This document shows positions 34,295 to 43,615 of a stretch of DNA of 64,000 bases, piece after piece (the first letter of the stretch is position 1; each line of letters opens with the position of its first letter). Below the pieces are notes generated by a model. That model was not told the origin of the DNA and did no database searches. It saw only the letters and a program-made list of their open reading frames with translations. Source of the DNA: an uncultured Prevotellaceae bacterium (GTDB lineage Bacteria > Bacteroidota > Bacteroidia > Bacteroidales > Bacteroidaceae); the NCBI GenBank assembly GCA_902799765.1, contig CADCBZ010000012.1:1-64000 (forward strand), written 5' to 3'. A program made the translations under genes and the position numbers.

Positions 34295-36220
34295 TTATTT
34301 GGGCAGTTCCAGAATGAAGCGGCAGCCGTCTGTATAACTGGTGTCGAGTACCAGATCACCTCCTAATGTCATGGCATGCCGTTTGCACAGGGGTAGTCCG
34401 AGTCCAAGACCCTCTGATTCCTCGTTCATCTTTGTGAAAGGCTTCTCGATCATTTGTACGGCATCCTTTGACAAGCCTGGGCCAGTATCCTCAACGATAA
34501 ACAGCATTTGTTCTTGAGTATCCACCACGCGCATCTGGATATGCTTCTTGTCAGAGTGCTTGACAGCATTATATATCAGCTCTCGGATGGTACGCGTCAG
34601 ATAGACTTGGTTAGTGAGGATGAAAACCGAATCGGATACGGTGGTCTCAAACCTGATCCTGACACCTGGATTATGCACCTTTACATAACTGATACTCTCG
34701 CGAGCAATCTGGTTGCACGAGATTTCACTGGTCCGCTTGCACTTTTTCTCCGCCGAGGCACCGCTCTCTGAACTGTCGTAGAGCATCAGCACCATTCGCT
34801 TCAGGATAACGGCATTGTTCAACAAGGCTGCTCTGATCTCGTTCAGATTATCCTCCTCAAACTGGTTAGGGGTTTCAGGCTCTGTGTGTCTGGCCTTCAC
34901 ACTTTCGTAGATGACGCTGGCATAACCCATGATGATGTTCAGTGGTGTACGCACCTGATGAGATATGTGTCTGATGAACGACTCCTTCTCCTTCGCTGCC
35001 GATTCCACCTGGTCGATGGCGTCTTCCTGCTTTCTGTTGTGCAGTCTAAGCTGCTTGGTAGTCTCCTCAATGTCACGCATGTGCTCATGGAGCGATTCTT
35101 GCATCTTAGCAAAGCTGTTCTGCAGTTTTCCAAAGGTGTCGGGCTCATTAGAGTAGGGGATAGTCTCATCGTAGTTGCCTTCAGTGATTTGTTGTGTTAT
35201 GTTCAGCAGGTTTATCACTGGACTGGTGGTCTGTCTCACCACTTTCTGGGTTAGCCACAAGATCAGCATCAGGCCGATGATGATTATCAGACCGACAACA
35301 TAAGCCAACAGGTTATAGTCTGTCAGGATCTCGCTGTCAGGACAGACCAAGGCCAAACTCCAGTCTGTACCAGGTACGGGGCGGAAGCTCACGTGACAGA
35401 ACTGTCCGTCGATGGTGGCGTGCCTCGTTCCCTGTTTGCCGTTAGCTAACTCATGTCCTAAGGCAATGATATCGGTATTCTCATGCGGGTCGGTGTCTGA
35501 GAAGATGGTCTTGCGGAAGAGTTTCGTATCATCGGGATGGATGAAGAAACGTCCGTCTTTGCCTACAAGAATGAAGTACATGTCAGGATAAGGGTGCTCG
35601 GCTTCATTGATGGCTTTTGCCAGCAGACTGAAAGAGAAGTCTGCGGAGATGACACCCGCTATCTTGCCGTCAGCTGTATGGAGTGGACGGCAATAGGAAG
35701 CCACTGCCTCATGATAGTCGATCGTTCCCTCCGTATGTTCACCGAAAGGCTCCACCCAACAGGGCTCACCTTTCAGTGCAGTCTTATACCATAGTTTGTC
35801 ATAATACGCATATTCTGTCTCCCGATAGGAGTTGATCGTATTTGCATCTCTAACAGTATAGACGGAGAAGTGAGGCCCGAACTGAGGCAGCACCTCAGGC
35901 TCAGTACTCACGGAGAAGCTGAGGATATTGGGATTCATCTTCATGATGCGGCGCGAGATTGACTCTATCGAGTCTGATGTCAGGTTCTCCTCTAGGAGCC
36001 ATGCATTGGCATCCGTTGAGACCTCTATAGAATTCATGAAATGTCTCACGTCGAGCATCGTTTTGTTGAGAATACTGTTCGTACGCTCCATCGCCTCCAG
36101 CCGGATGAGACGGCGCGACTGCAAGAAGAGAATACCCAATGTGCCGATGAAGATAGGCACTGCCAACAGGGTAATGCCGAGACTGAGTCTCCTGGAAAGT
36201 TTCTTGCTGGTCTTACTCAT
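34295..36220 (-). CDS. Cache-HAMP sensor histidine kinase
   Basis: The 641-residue kinase has TM1 (about 12-33), a periplasmic double-Cache sensor (about 40-300; YYDKLWYKTALKGEPCWVEPF, GVISADFSFSLL), TM2 (306-326), HAMP (330-385) and coiled coil. Its DHp domain carries phospho-acceptor His421 in HISHQVRTPLN. The HATPase domain shows RELIYNAVKHSDK (N box), VEDTGPGLS (G1) and GLGLGLPLCKRHA (G2). The start overlaps the upstream pseudo-kinase gene by 8 bp. No response regulator is nearby. It is the only complete kinase in a four-gene Cache operon and should be the output component for the others. Confidence 0.9.
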   Translation of the reverse strand: MSKTSKKLSRRLSLGITLLAVPIFIGTLGILFLQSRRLIRLEAMERTNSILNKTMLDVRHFMNSIEVSTDANAWLLEENLTSDSIESISRRIMKMNPNILSFSVSTEPEVLPQFGPHFSVYTVRDANTINSYRETEYAYYDKLWYKTALKGEPCWVEPFGEHTEGTIDYHEAVASYCRPLHTADGKIAGVISADFSFSLLAKAINEAEHPYPDMYFILVGKDGRFFIHPDDTKLFRKTIFSDTDPHENTDIIALGHELANGKQGTRHATIDGQFCHVSFRPVPGTDWSLALVCPDSEILTDYNLLAYVVGLIIIIGLMLILWLTQKVVRQTTSPVINLLNITQQITEGNYDETIPYSNEPDTFGKLQNSFAKMQESLHEHMRDIEETTKQLRLHNRKQEDAIDQVESAAKEKESFIRHISHQVRTPLNIIMGYASVIYESVKARHTEPETPNQFEEDNLNEIRAALLNNAVILKRMVLMLYDSSESGASAEKKCKRTSEISCNQIARESISYVKVHNPGVRIRFETTVSDSVFILTNQVYLTRTIRELIYNAVKHSDKKHIQMRVVDTQEQMLFIVEDTGPGLSKDAVQMIEKPFTKMNEESEGLGLGLPLCKRHAMTLGGDLVLDTSYTDGCRFILELPK

Positions 36221-37715
36221 GGCGCTCCTCCTTTCCTGATTCTATCTGTATGGTCTGGATAATGTGTCCAAGCAGGTTCAGGATCGTTGAACTCTGCTTC
36301 TTGATGGTGTTCATCTCTTGCTCTATCTCTTCCAGACTGATGTCGGGGTAGTTATTGCAGATTTTCGTGACACTCTTGTCGATCAGGTCGCCTGGCACGA
36401 TCATCTGGTTCGAGATATAGTGCAGGAAGGCTGTCTTCACCTTATCGTTCTCGATGGCCTGTCCGCTGGTCTTCTGAAGAATCTGACCTTGGTTCTGCAA
36501 CGAGGCTTTCAGCTGTTCCTCCTTGTTTATATATGCCACAACCGACTGCTGCATCTTCCGGAATCGCTCCTGCAGTTCTCCAATCTCGTCGTTTCGGTCG
36601 GTACGTGGCATGGGCTCGCTATAGTTTCCATCTGCAATGCGCTGTGCTGCCAGTCTAAGCTGGCGGAGGGGTTGCAGCTGTCTCTTTATGAATACATGGC
36701 AGAGCAGTAAGAATACCAGCAGTCCGAGGATACCTATACCCACCACAATATAGAGCAGTTTGTTGTAGGTGCCGAAAAAATCCGATTTAGGACATACTTC
36801 TCCGACGCTCCATTTCATGGGCTCGATGGGAATATCTGAGAAATGATGATGTGCGAAAGGCTTGTAGAACACATACCAGTCTTTACCATCCATCTCGAAG
36901 GCCTTATAGCCGGTCTCGCCCGCCATCATCGCCTCGCCCGCTTCCTTTACAGTGGGCTCTGCCTCTTCCTCGATAACTGAGAACACAGTCTTTTGCGACA
37001 TCTTCTTGGTGTCGGGGTGAATCATATACCTGCCATTGCCGCCTAACAGCACACTATAGCTGTTGGGTGACGACTGAGCCGACAGCACTATATGGGAAAG
37101 CAGGCTGGTAGAGAGATCTACTGCCAGTACCCCCACACATCTGCTTCTCTCATTGTTTTTTGTGGATGCAAAGATTGGTAGACAGAAGGTTGTGAGCGAC
37201 CCGCCTTTGATGTTCTCATCGTCAAAGGGGTCGGTCCAGCCAGCGCGTTGTGCTGCCATCGGCTTCGTATACCAGATCTGTTCGGTATAGGGCTTGGGGC
37301 CGAAGTTATCTGACGACACCAGATTGTCGCCCTCACGGTGTATGTAGGCCATAAACAATTCACAATCCTTATAGAAATAGGGTTGGAATACAATGGCGCA
37401 GCCAACGACATATGGGTTACACTCCACCACCTGGCGGCAATAGGTCTCCATGCGCTCAGGCTCATCGAGATGTCCCGCCAGGTCCTGATAGATGTTTTCT
37501 GTGGTCTGCTCAATACTCTGCAGTACATTGTCAATCTGCTGCACCGTCCCTGCAAGCGTATCCTCGGCATCGTGGATTGCCTCCTCTTTCAGTACCTGCC
37601 GCGAGAAATAAAGCATCACACCTAAGGTCACCGCGAGCAACAGTACCGTTTGGCAGATGACCATCATGTTCAGCTTTAGCGTCGAGCGTGCCATATTCCT
37701 AAGATTCTTCAGCAT
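36213..37715 (-). CDS. Cache-HAMP protein with degenerate, kinase-dead DHp end
   Basis: The 500-residue protein has TM1 (about 18-38), a Cache sensor (45-310; VVGCAIVFQPYFYKD, IWYTKPMAAQRAGWTDPF, GVLAVDLSTSLL), TM2 (318-340), HAMP (342-395) and a coiled coil. It then has a DHp-like helix pair, FLHYISNQMIVPGDLI, aligning with the kinase's FIRHISHQVRTPLNII. The phospho-acceptor His is Asn436 and the protein stops just after the second DHp helix, so there is no ATPase domain. It overlaps both neighbours (17 and 8 bp). It may heterodimerise with the downstream kinase as a non-catalytic receptor subunit (inference). Confidence 0.85.
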   Translation of the reverse strand: MLKNLRNMARSTLKLNMMVICQTVLLLAVTLGVMLYFSRQVLKEEAIHDAEDTLAGTVQQIDNVLQSIEQTTENIYQDLAGHLDEPERMETYCRQVVECNPYVVGCAIVFQPYFYKDCELFMAYIHREGDNLVSSDNFGPKPYTEQIWYTKPMAAQRAGWTDPFDDENIKGGSLTTFCLPIFASTKNNERSRCVGVLAVDLSTSLLSHIVLSAQSSPNSYSVLLGGNGRYMIHPDTKKMSQKTVFSVIEEEAEPTVKEAGEAMMAGETGYKAFEMDGKDWYVFYKPFAHHHFSDIPIEPMKWSVGEVCPKSDFFGTYNKLLYIVVGIGILGLLVFLLLCHVFIKRQLQPLRQLRLAAQRIADGNYSEPMPRTDRNDEIGELQERFRKMQQSVVAYINKEEQLKASLQNQGQILQKTSGQAIENDKVKTAFLHYISNQMIVPGDLIDKSVTKICNNYPDISLEEIEQEMNTIKKQSSTILNLLGHIIQTIQIESGKEERHE

Positions 37716-38700
37716 AGCTCTTCCGTTTTAACAACATCCAAATCACAATCAGACCCAGCACCACCACAGTAAGCAGTGTTACGCCTGCCATGATGACAGG
37801 CTGTTGTACGTTCTGATCCGGCACGATGACTGCTACTGCCCACTCAATATTCCTGATAGGTCCATAATAGACAGTAGCCGACTTGCCGCCAACAATCATC
37901 TTAACCTTACCACTCTTTCGCTGCTGCAGGTCGCTGATCACGTGTTCGTCCTTCATCGATACGCCCTTCCCTTCGGGGTGGGTGAGACAGGTGCCGTCGT
38001 CGTTCAACACCACCGTAAAGAAGTCCAGATCTTTATTTAATAGGTATCTGTTCAGAAGGTCATCCTGCTTACTGGCGTAGTCGATCTGTTTCAGTTCCTT
38101 GCTCAGCCACTCAAACGTCATGTCTGCACCACACACGCATACCAGCTTTCCTTCTGCGTCGTAGAGAGGCTCCACAAAGGTGCAGTAGTGGCCGCTGATA
38201 CTTGTGCCGTCGTAATAATAGTACGGATCCGACCAGAAACTCATGCTCCGTTCCTTGGCGCGCACGTATCAGTCTGATTTCGTATAGTCATGTCTGGCCG
38301 ATCCCACCTGACTCATCACGAACTGATTGCTGTTTTCGGCCTTGTGTACGTAAGGTTCAAACCATCTGCCTTTCTCAGGGAAGTAGTTGGGCTCAAAGGC
38401 TGCGAAATAGCCGTTCACATCGGGGTTCAGACTCGTCTTGCTATGCAAGGCTGCAATCACGGCATCTGGCGATTCGAGGTGCTTCTCTACTTCATCGAAA
38501 ACGTTCATCGCATTCATCTCCATACCACTGATGGTTTTGGCAATCTTCTCCGATGCCACATCCATAATACCCACATAACGCACATGGGTCTCTGCTTTCA
38601 TGGTATAACGGCATGCCAGGAAGCACAGCGTCAGCATCACCAGCATCACGGCCGCTACCGTCAGCATAATGAATCCCTTTGTCTTGGTTGTCTTTTTCAT
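37699..38700 (-). pseudogene. Cache-only membrane receptor, interrupted by an in-frame TGA
   Basis: The frame from ATG 38700 runs to a TGA at 38269-38271 and continues in the same frame to 37699. The intact paralogue just upstream (38697-39692) has SELYVRAK where this gene has SD-stop-YVRAK, so a Leu codon (for example TTA) probably became TGA. Apart from that it encodes TM1, a Cache domain (FWSDPYYYYDGTSISGHYCTF, CVCGADMTFEWLSKELKQIDY) and TM2, about 333 residues. TGA is a normal stop elsewhere in the window. It overlaps both neighbours, so the operon architecture is preserved. Confidence 0.85.
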
Positions 38701-39692
38701 ATTGTCACAAGTTTTAAAATTACGATGATACCCAGTACCGCTACTACGAACAGTGCCAAACCAGCCAGTATTACAGGCTGCGGGATGTCCTGTACCGGTG
38801 CAACTACTGCCACTGACCAGTCGATATTTTTAATTGGTCCGTAATAGACGGTGACAGGCTTGCCACCTACGATCATCTCCACGGTACCGCTCTTATGCTG
38901 TTTCAGATCATTGATCACTTGTTTATCCTTCAGTAGCAGCCCCTTTCCTTCAGGGTGGGCGATACATGTGCCGTCGTTGTTCATTACCACGGTATAGAAA
39001 TCGGGCTCCTTTTCCAGCAGGTATTTGTTCAACTGTTCGTTCTGCTTGCTGGTATAGTCGATCTGCTTCAATTCCTTTGTCAGCCATTCAAACGTCATAT
39101 CGGCACCGCAGATGCATGCCAATTTCCCATCTGCGTCGTAGAGAGGCGTCATGAAGGAACAGTAATGTCCACTCATGTCTGAGCCGTCGTAATAATAGTA
39201 GGGCTCCGACCAGAAACTTGTGCCCTGTCCCTTGGCTCGCACATACAGTTCAGACTTCGTATAGTCCTCTGAGCCAGATCCCACTTGAGTCTCCACGTAC
39301 TGACTGAAGTCTTCGGCCTTGTAGATGTAAGGCTGAAACCATTTGCCTCTTTGGGGGAAATAGTCGGGCTCAAAAGCTGCAAAATAACCTTTGATATCGG
39401 GGTTCAGAGTCGTCTTGCCTTTCAAGGCAGCAATCACAGCCTCAGGAGAATCCAGATGCTTCTGAACCTCGTCGAACACGTTCATGGCATTCATTTCCAT
39501 GCCGCTGATGGTCTTTGCGACCCGTTCTGACGCTACGTTCAGAATTGACACACATCGCACATGGCTCTCTGCCTTCAGGATATAGCAGCATAGCAGGAAA
39601 GTCAGGGCCAGCATCACCACCATCATGGCTACCACCGTCAGTATGACGAATCTCTTTGTCTTGGAGCTTTTTCTGTCTGTTGCTCTTCTCAT
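38697..39692 (-). CDS. Cache-only membrane receptor protein
   Basis: The 331-residue protein starts at ATG 39692. It has a basic N-terminus, TM1 (about 14-36), a periplasmic dCache-type sensor (FAAFEPDYFPQRGKWFQPYIY, SFWSEPYYYYDGSDMSGHYCSF, CICGADMTFEWLTKELKQIDY, NNDGTCIAHPEGKG) and a C-terminal TM2 (about 305-327), with only two or three residues beyond it. There is no HAMP, kinase, cyclase or methyl-accepting domain, so it must signal through a partner. It begins an ATGA-overlapping operon with a paralogue, a pseudo-kinase and a kinase, the probable partners. Confidence 0.85.
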   Translation of the reverse strand: MRRATDRKSSKTKRFVILTVVAMMVVMLALTFLLCCYILKAESHVRCVSILNVASERVAKTISGMEMNAMNVFDEVQKHLDSPEAVIAALKGKTTLNPDIKGYFAAFEPDYFPQRGKWFQPYIYKAEDFSQYVETQVGSGSEDYTKSELYVRAKGQGTSFWSEPYYYYDGSDMSGHYCSFMTPLYDADGKLACICGADMTFEWLTKELKQIDYTSKQNEQLNKYLLEKEPDFYTVVMNNDGTCIAHPEGKGLLLKDKQVINDLKQHKSGTVEMIVGGKPVTVYYGPIKNIDWSVAVVAPVQDIPQPVILAGLALFVVAVLGIIVILKLVTI

Positions 39693-39721
39693 GATGATCA
39701 CATAGTTACAGTTTTAGAAGA

Positions 39722-39729
39722 CAAATGTA
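39722..39729 (-). promoter_or_regulatory. -7 box of the Cache-sensor operon
   Basis: TACATTTG on the minus strand matches TAnnTTTG, about 30 bp before the first start codon. Confidence 0.55.
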
Positions 39730-39816
39730 CGAATAAACTTCTTTTATTAAACAATGAACGCGAGATAATTATTTTTTATTAACATTTAGGATGATACAAG
39801 AAATCAGATAATTTCG

Positions 39817-39824
39817 TATTTTTG
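39817..39824 (+). promoter_or_regulatory. -7 box of the outer-membrane barrel gene
   Basis: TATTTTTG lies 24 bp before ATG 39849. Confidence 0.5.
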
Positions 39825-39848
39825 CAAAAAATCATCAGAACTATAAAT

Positions 39849-41381
39849 ATGCATCGGTATCTTCTCATATTGACCAGCTTATGGCTCTTCTCTGTTTCTA
39901 TGTTCGCAGAGGGTGATTTGCCCATTATAGAGATGAAGGCAGACAGGACGATGATATACCCTCAGCGGATGGAACTGACGGGTGAAGAGTCGCTGATGGA
40001 TATCCTGCAGATGGTACCAGATCTGATGATTGCCGGTTATGAGGATGTCATTTCCAATTATAATCTCCGCATCGACAACTGTCCGATGAATGGTGACACG
40101 AGGTTGATCTTAAGTCAGATGAAAGCCAAGGATATTGCTAAGATTCAAGTCTGTGACAATACAGGTGTTGCGAAGGGAACCATCGGAACGAACAGGGTAC
40201 TGGATATTAACATGAAGATGCCTGATGCGCTGAAAGGTTTCGTGGAGGCACAAGGTGACTTTGGGAAGAAAGTTGAAGGTATAGGTTCCGCGAATGCGTT
40301 ATACGGTAGTAAAAGTACCGATCTCTATGCCAATGCTTCTTATCGTCATAACGATGGGAATGAGGAGTATCTGACACTTCACATGACGAACCGTTTTGAC
40401 GACAGGAACAGGCTGTTGACCTATTTCACTCAGCAGTATCTTGGCCAACCTTCTGGTACGTCGCGTAAAGTTATGGGTAGGGTGCGATATTTCCACACTT
40501 TCAATGACGTGGGTACAGAACTGCTCATTGTGGGTGGTTATCAGTATTATAGCGATTTGGGCTACTCCAAGAAACTTCCATTGTATATTGTGGAACTGAA
40601 TACGCCTTTGTTTTCCAAGCGGCTGTCGATGATGCTGGGAGTAGAGGGTGATTTCCTCATGACGAGGCAAAAGAATGCGGATTGGAGTTCGAATACCTTC
40701 AACAATGATGTCTATCTACAGTTTACCTATACCTTGCCAAAGTGGAGGTTTACTGTGGGTAATCGTGTGATGTTTTATCACTACAAGATGAAGGATTCAG
40801 GCATCATTAAAAAGCATTCTGACACCCGTGACAATGCGAATGCCTGTATCATCTTTGTGCCTGATAACCGGAATCAGATCCTGTTGGGCTATTATCGCAA
40901 ATTTTATGAACCTTCCGATGGACTGCAGGAGGAACAGACTATTAACCAGATGAAGTTGGCTTATGCCTATGGTAAGCAGAAGTTGACGGTTCAGACGGAG
41001 GCGAGTTATTATATCGTTGAAGATGACGAGAATTTTACCAAACTGGGTGTGTCGGCTTATTGGAAAACGATTTGGTTGAGTCTGACAGGAGGTTCAAATC
41101 TGTACATAGCTAAGAGCGGGACCTATGCTTCATTCCGATTGGCTCCCACTGCTGATCTTCCTTATGCGTGGCAGATAGGACTGCAGGTGGTGTGTTATAC
41201 TAAAAAATCGCCAATTCGCGAGAAGACTGGCGAACCTGTGTATGCAAGTCTGTCTGTGAACAAGCAGTTTGGCAAGAGATGGAACTTGGGTATAGATTGG
41301 CATGATATGTTTGATGCCATCTGTAGTGATGTGACAGTAAACAGACATGCTGCCAATATAAAGTTGCAGTATAGATTCTAA
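39849..41381 (+). CDS. TonB-receptor-like outer-membrane protein with plug-type N-terminus
   Basis: From ATG 39849 a signal peptide (HRYLLILTSLWLFSVSMFA) precedes a segment resembling a TonB-dependent-receptor plug (GEESLMDILQMVPDLMIAGYEDVISNYNLRIDNCPMNGDTRLILSQMKAKDIAKIQV). About 380 residues of long beta strands follow, ending in IKLQYRF with a terminal Phe. At about 510 residues it is shorter than most receptors and no TonB box or carboxypeptidase-like domain is seen. No SusD partner is present. It is divergent from the Cache operon, so it might be its target (inference). Confidence 0.78.
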   Translation: MHRYLLILTSLWLFSVSMFAEGDLPIIEMKADRTMIYPQRMELTGEESLMDILQMVPDLMIAGYEDVISNYNLRIDNCPMNGDTRLILSQMKAKDIAKIQVCDNTGVAKGTIGTNRVLDINMKMPDALKGFVEAQGDFGKKVEGIGSANALYGSKSTDLYANASYRHNDGNEEYLTLHMTNRFDDRNRLLTYFTQQYLGQPSGTSRKVMGRVRYFHTFNDVGTELLIVGGYQYYSDLGYSKKLPLYIVELNTPLFSKRLSMMLGVEGDFLMTRQKNADWSSNTFNNDVYLQFTYTLPKWRFTVGNRVMFYHYKMKDSGIIKKHSDTRDNANACIIFVPDNRNQILLGYYRKFYEPSDGLQEEQTINQMKLAYAYGKQKLTVQTEASYYIVEDDENFTKLGVSAYWKTIWLSLTGGSNLYIAKSGTYASFRLAPTADLPYAWQIGLQVVCYTKKSPIREKTGEPVYASLSVNKQFGKRWNLGIDWHDMFDAICSDVTVNRHAANIKLQYRF

Positions 41382-41400
41382 TGTTAAAAAGAAATTGCGT

Positions 41401-42675
41401 ATGGCAAGTATTGAACTGGACATGATACAAACGGCCGGCATAGGTGCCTTAGCTCTCCTTGTCGGTATGATTTTAACGCGAAAGGTTGCTTTTCTGCAGA
41501 AATTCTGTGTGCCGTCGCCAGTAAGCGGTGGTATCATCTTTTCATTGATCACCCTGATATTATATGGCTGGTTCAATGTTGAGGTATCCTTCAATGGTAC
41601 ATTGAGGTCCGCTTTTATGCTGGCATTCTTTACCAGCGTTGGTTTCCAAAGCGACCTAAAAGTATTAAAGCAAGGTGGCAAACTTTTAATCATTATGCTG
41701 GTCCTGTTGGTTGTCATTATTGCTATGCAGAACATCATGCCACTGGGCATTACCAAACTCATGGGAGTTGATCCTTTGATAGGTATGGCTGCTGGTAGTA
41801 TATCCATGACAGGCGGACACGGTACGGCAGGCGGATTTGCTAGCGTTTTGGAGGGCATGGGCCTGCATGGCGCAGGAACAATTGGTATGGCAGCTGCTAC
41901 CTTTGGTCTGATTGCCGGTTCAATGATAGGCGGTCCATTGGCAGAGCGGATTATCCGCACGAAACTGACGCATGAACAGATGCAACCACAGGATGAAGAG
42001 ATTGATCCTGCCATGGCGGGTATCGAGAGTGACGAGGCTTCGCCAACAGGTCGTACCAAGCGTGTCAGTACGAACGAACAGGAGTTCCAGCAGTATGCTA
42101 AGGCTACTTATTGCATTATCCTGGTTATGGGTGGTGGCACCCTGTTGAGTTGGTTGTTGGCAAAGACAGGTGTTACATTTCCAACCTATTTCGGTGCTTT
42201 GATCCTTGCCGCCATTGTTCGTAACACTATCGGATTTGTCAAATACAAAGATGAAGGTAAATGGGAAAAGGCAGAAAAACTGCTTGATATGGAGCGAATT
42301 ATCAGTGTAGGCAACATCTGCCTGTCTATGTTCCTTGGTATGGCGATGGTTTCCCTGAAGCTTTGGGAACTACAGAGCTTGGCCCTTCCCTTAATCGTCA
42401 TCTTGGTATCCCAAGTGCTGATGATGGCACTATTTGCTTACTTTGTAGCCTTCCCTTTGTTAGGTCGCAATTATGATGCTGCCGTGCTGTGTGCAGGCAT
42501 GTGTGGCTTCGGTCTTGGTGCCACCCCCAATGCGATGGCGAACATGAGTGCCGTATGCTATAAGTACCGCTATACCGTCAAACCTTTCCTCATCGTTCCT
42601 ATCATCGGTGCGATGTTCGCTGATCTGATCAATACAGGAATCATCACCATCTTTTTGAATATCATCGGGGCATAG
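41401..42675 (+). CDS. gltS: Sodium/glutamate symporter
   Basis: The 424-residue membrane protein belongs to the GltS family, which imports glutamate with Na+. Key features are VPSPVSGGIIFS, FFTSVGFQSDL, ISMTGGHGTAGGF and the second-half CAGMCGFGLGATPNAMANM, the two inverted reentrant-loop repeats. About ten hydrophobic helices are visible. A central acidic cytoplasmic loop (about residues 185-225) is normal. Start ATG 41401. It fits the glutamate/glutamine emphasis of the region but is not in an operon with it. Confidence 0.94.
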   Translation: MASIELDMIQTAGIGALALLVGMILTRKVAFLQKFCVPSPVSGGIIFSLITLILYGWFNVEVSFNGTLRSAFMLAFFTSVGFQSDLKVLKQGGKLLIIMLVLLVVIIAMQNIMPLGITKLMGVDPLIGMAAGSISMTGGHGTAGGFASVLEGMGLHGAGTIGMAAATFGLIAGSMIGGPLAERIIRTKLTHEQMQPQDEEIDPAMAGIESDEASPTGRTKRVSTNEQEFQQYAKATYCIILVMGGGTLLSWLLAKTGVTFPTYFGALILAAIVRNTIGFVKYKDEGKWEKAEKLLDMERIISVGNICLSMFLGMAMVSLKLWELQSLALPLIVILVSQVLMMALFAYFVAFPLLGRNYDAAVLCAGMCGFGLGATPNAMANMSAVCYKYRYTVKPFLIVPIIGAMFADLINTGIITIFLNIIGA

Positions 42676-42873
42676 ACAAGAAACTTGTAAACGATTTTCT
42701 TTCCTCTTGAAATCTTTTCTCTTAAGTCGTGTTTTTGCGGTCACACTGACGAATTTTTTCTGGCAGGCCTACAAATTTTTTTCTCTGGCTTACCAGCAAA
42801 TATTGTAGTGCTTTTATCTGCTTCGCAAGAATGCTTTGTTGATTTGATGCAACCAAAGTTTTGTCAATAAAAA

Positions 42874-42903
42874 AATCGCACAGAGGATTTTCCCTGTGCG
42901 ATT
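42874..42903 (-). terminator. Terminator of porin paralogue 2
   Basis: AATCGCACAG and CTGTGCGATT form the stem; on the minus strand it is followed by TTTTTTTATT. It could also stop gltS transcripts from the other side. The 42676-42870 stretch shows no gene. Confidence 0.85.
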
Positions 42904-42925
42904 ATTGTATTTTGGAATGGAGTAA

Positions 42926-43558
42926 TTAGAGGCTGAACTTGTAACCAACGGTGATCATGAACGCAGAGTTCTTGTTGTCATCCCAACGCTTTGTTCCACC
43001 TACAATATCAAGTGCAGCATTAACTACATCGTTTTTGATAACATTGGTAACACCTACATTGTAACGAGCCTCGAATGACAGACCATTTGTGAACTCGTAA
43101 GCGATGCTCAAAGGAATTGAGAAGTCTGTCTTATTGCAAATCTCTTTAATATCTATATCATCCTTACCACCCAAAAGCTGAACATCAGAAAGCTTAGCAC
43201 TTGTCAAGAAACCGAGCTGCAGACCTGCATTCAGAGAGAGGCCCTTAGTTACATAGAACTTAGCCATCACAGGGATGTTGATATAGTTCATTTTGAATTT
43301 GGAATCTGAGTCCTTAATCTTGCTACCTGCCATTTGATAATTAACACCTGCAGACAGACCGAACCAGTTGTTGATCTGATACTGACCCTCGAGACCTGCT
43401 GTGAAACCAGGCTTGTACTTTGTACCGTCACCAGTAATAGAACTGAGAACAAAACCTGCCTTAGGCTGGAGTGAGAATGTACCTGGCTCAAACTGAGCTT
43501 TTGCTGAAACAGTTGCTACCATCATGGCAGCGATCATCATCATCTTTTTCATAATCAT
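42926..43558 (-). CDS. Outer-membrane beta-barrel protein (PorT/OmpW-like), paralogue 2
   Basis: The 210-residue protein has a signal peptide (MMMIAAMMVATVSAKA) and a small barrel (FSLQPKAGFVLSSITGDGTKYKPGFTAGLEGQYQINNWFGLSAGVNYQM) ending AFMITVGYKFSL. It aligns along its length with 31564-32172. It carries a longer loop near residues 140-190. A -7 box TACTTTTG and the shared AATTAAAATTCGTATGATTATG leader precede it. Function unknown. Confidence 0.85.
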   Translation of the reverse strand: MIMKKMMMIAAMMVATVSAKAQFEPGTFSLQPKAGFVLSSITGDGTKYKPGFTAGLEGQYQINNWFGLSAGVNYQMAGSKIKDSDSKFKMNYINIPVMAKFYVTKGLSLNAGLQLGFLTSAKLSDVQLLGGKDDIDIKEICNKTDFSIPLSIAYEFTNGLSFEARYNVGVTNVIKNDVVNAALDIVGGTKRWDDNKNSAFMITVGYKFSL

Positions 43559-43607
43559 ACGAATTTTAATTCTTTTCCTTTTTTATTGTTTGATTTAAAA
43601 TCGAGTG

Positions 43608-43615
43608 CAAAAGTA
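43608..43615 (-). promoter_or_regulatory. -7 box of porin paralogue 2
   Basis: TACTTTTG on the minus strand, about 50 bp before the ATG. Confidence 0.55.

Noticed and set aside
38269..38271. TGA read as an amino acid (recoding)
   Set aside because: TGA ends many clear genes here, no SECIS-like hairpin or Cys/Sec alignment exists and the paralogue has Leu, so a nonsense mutation is simpler.
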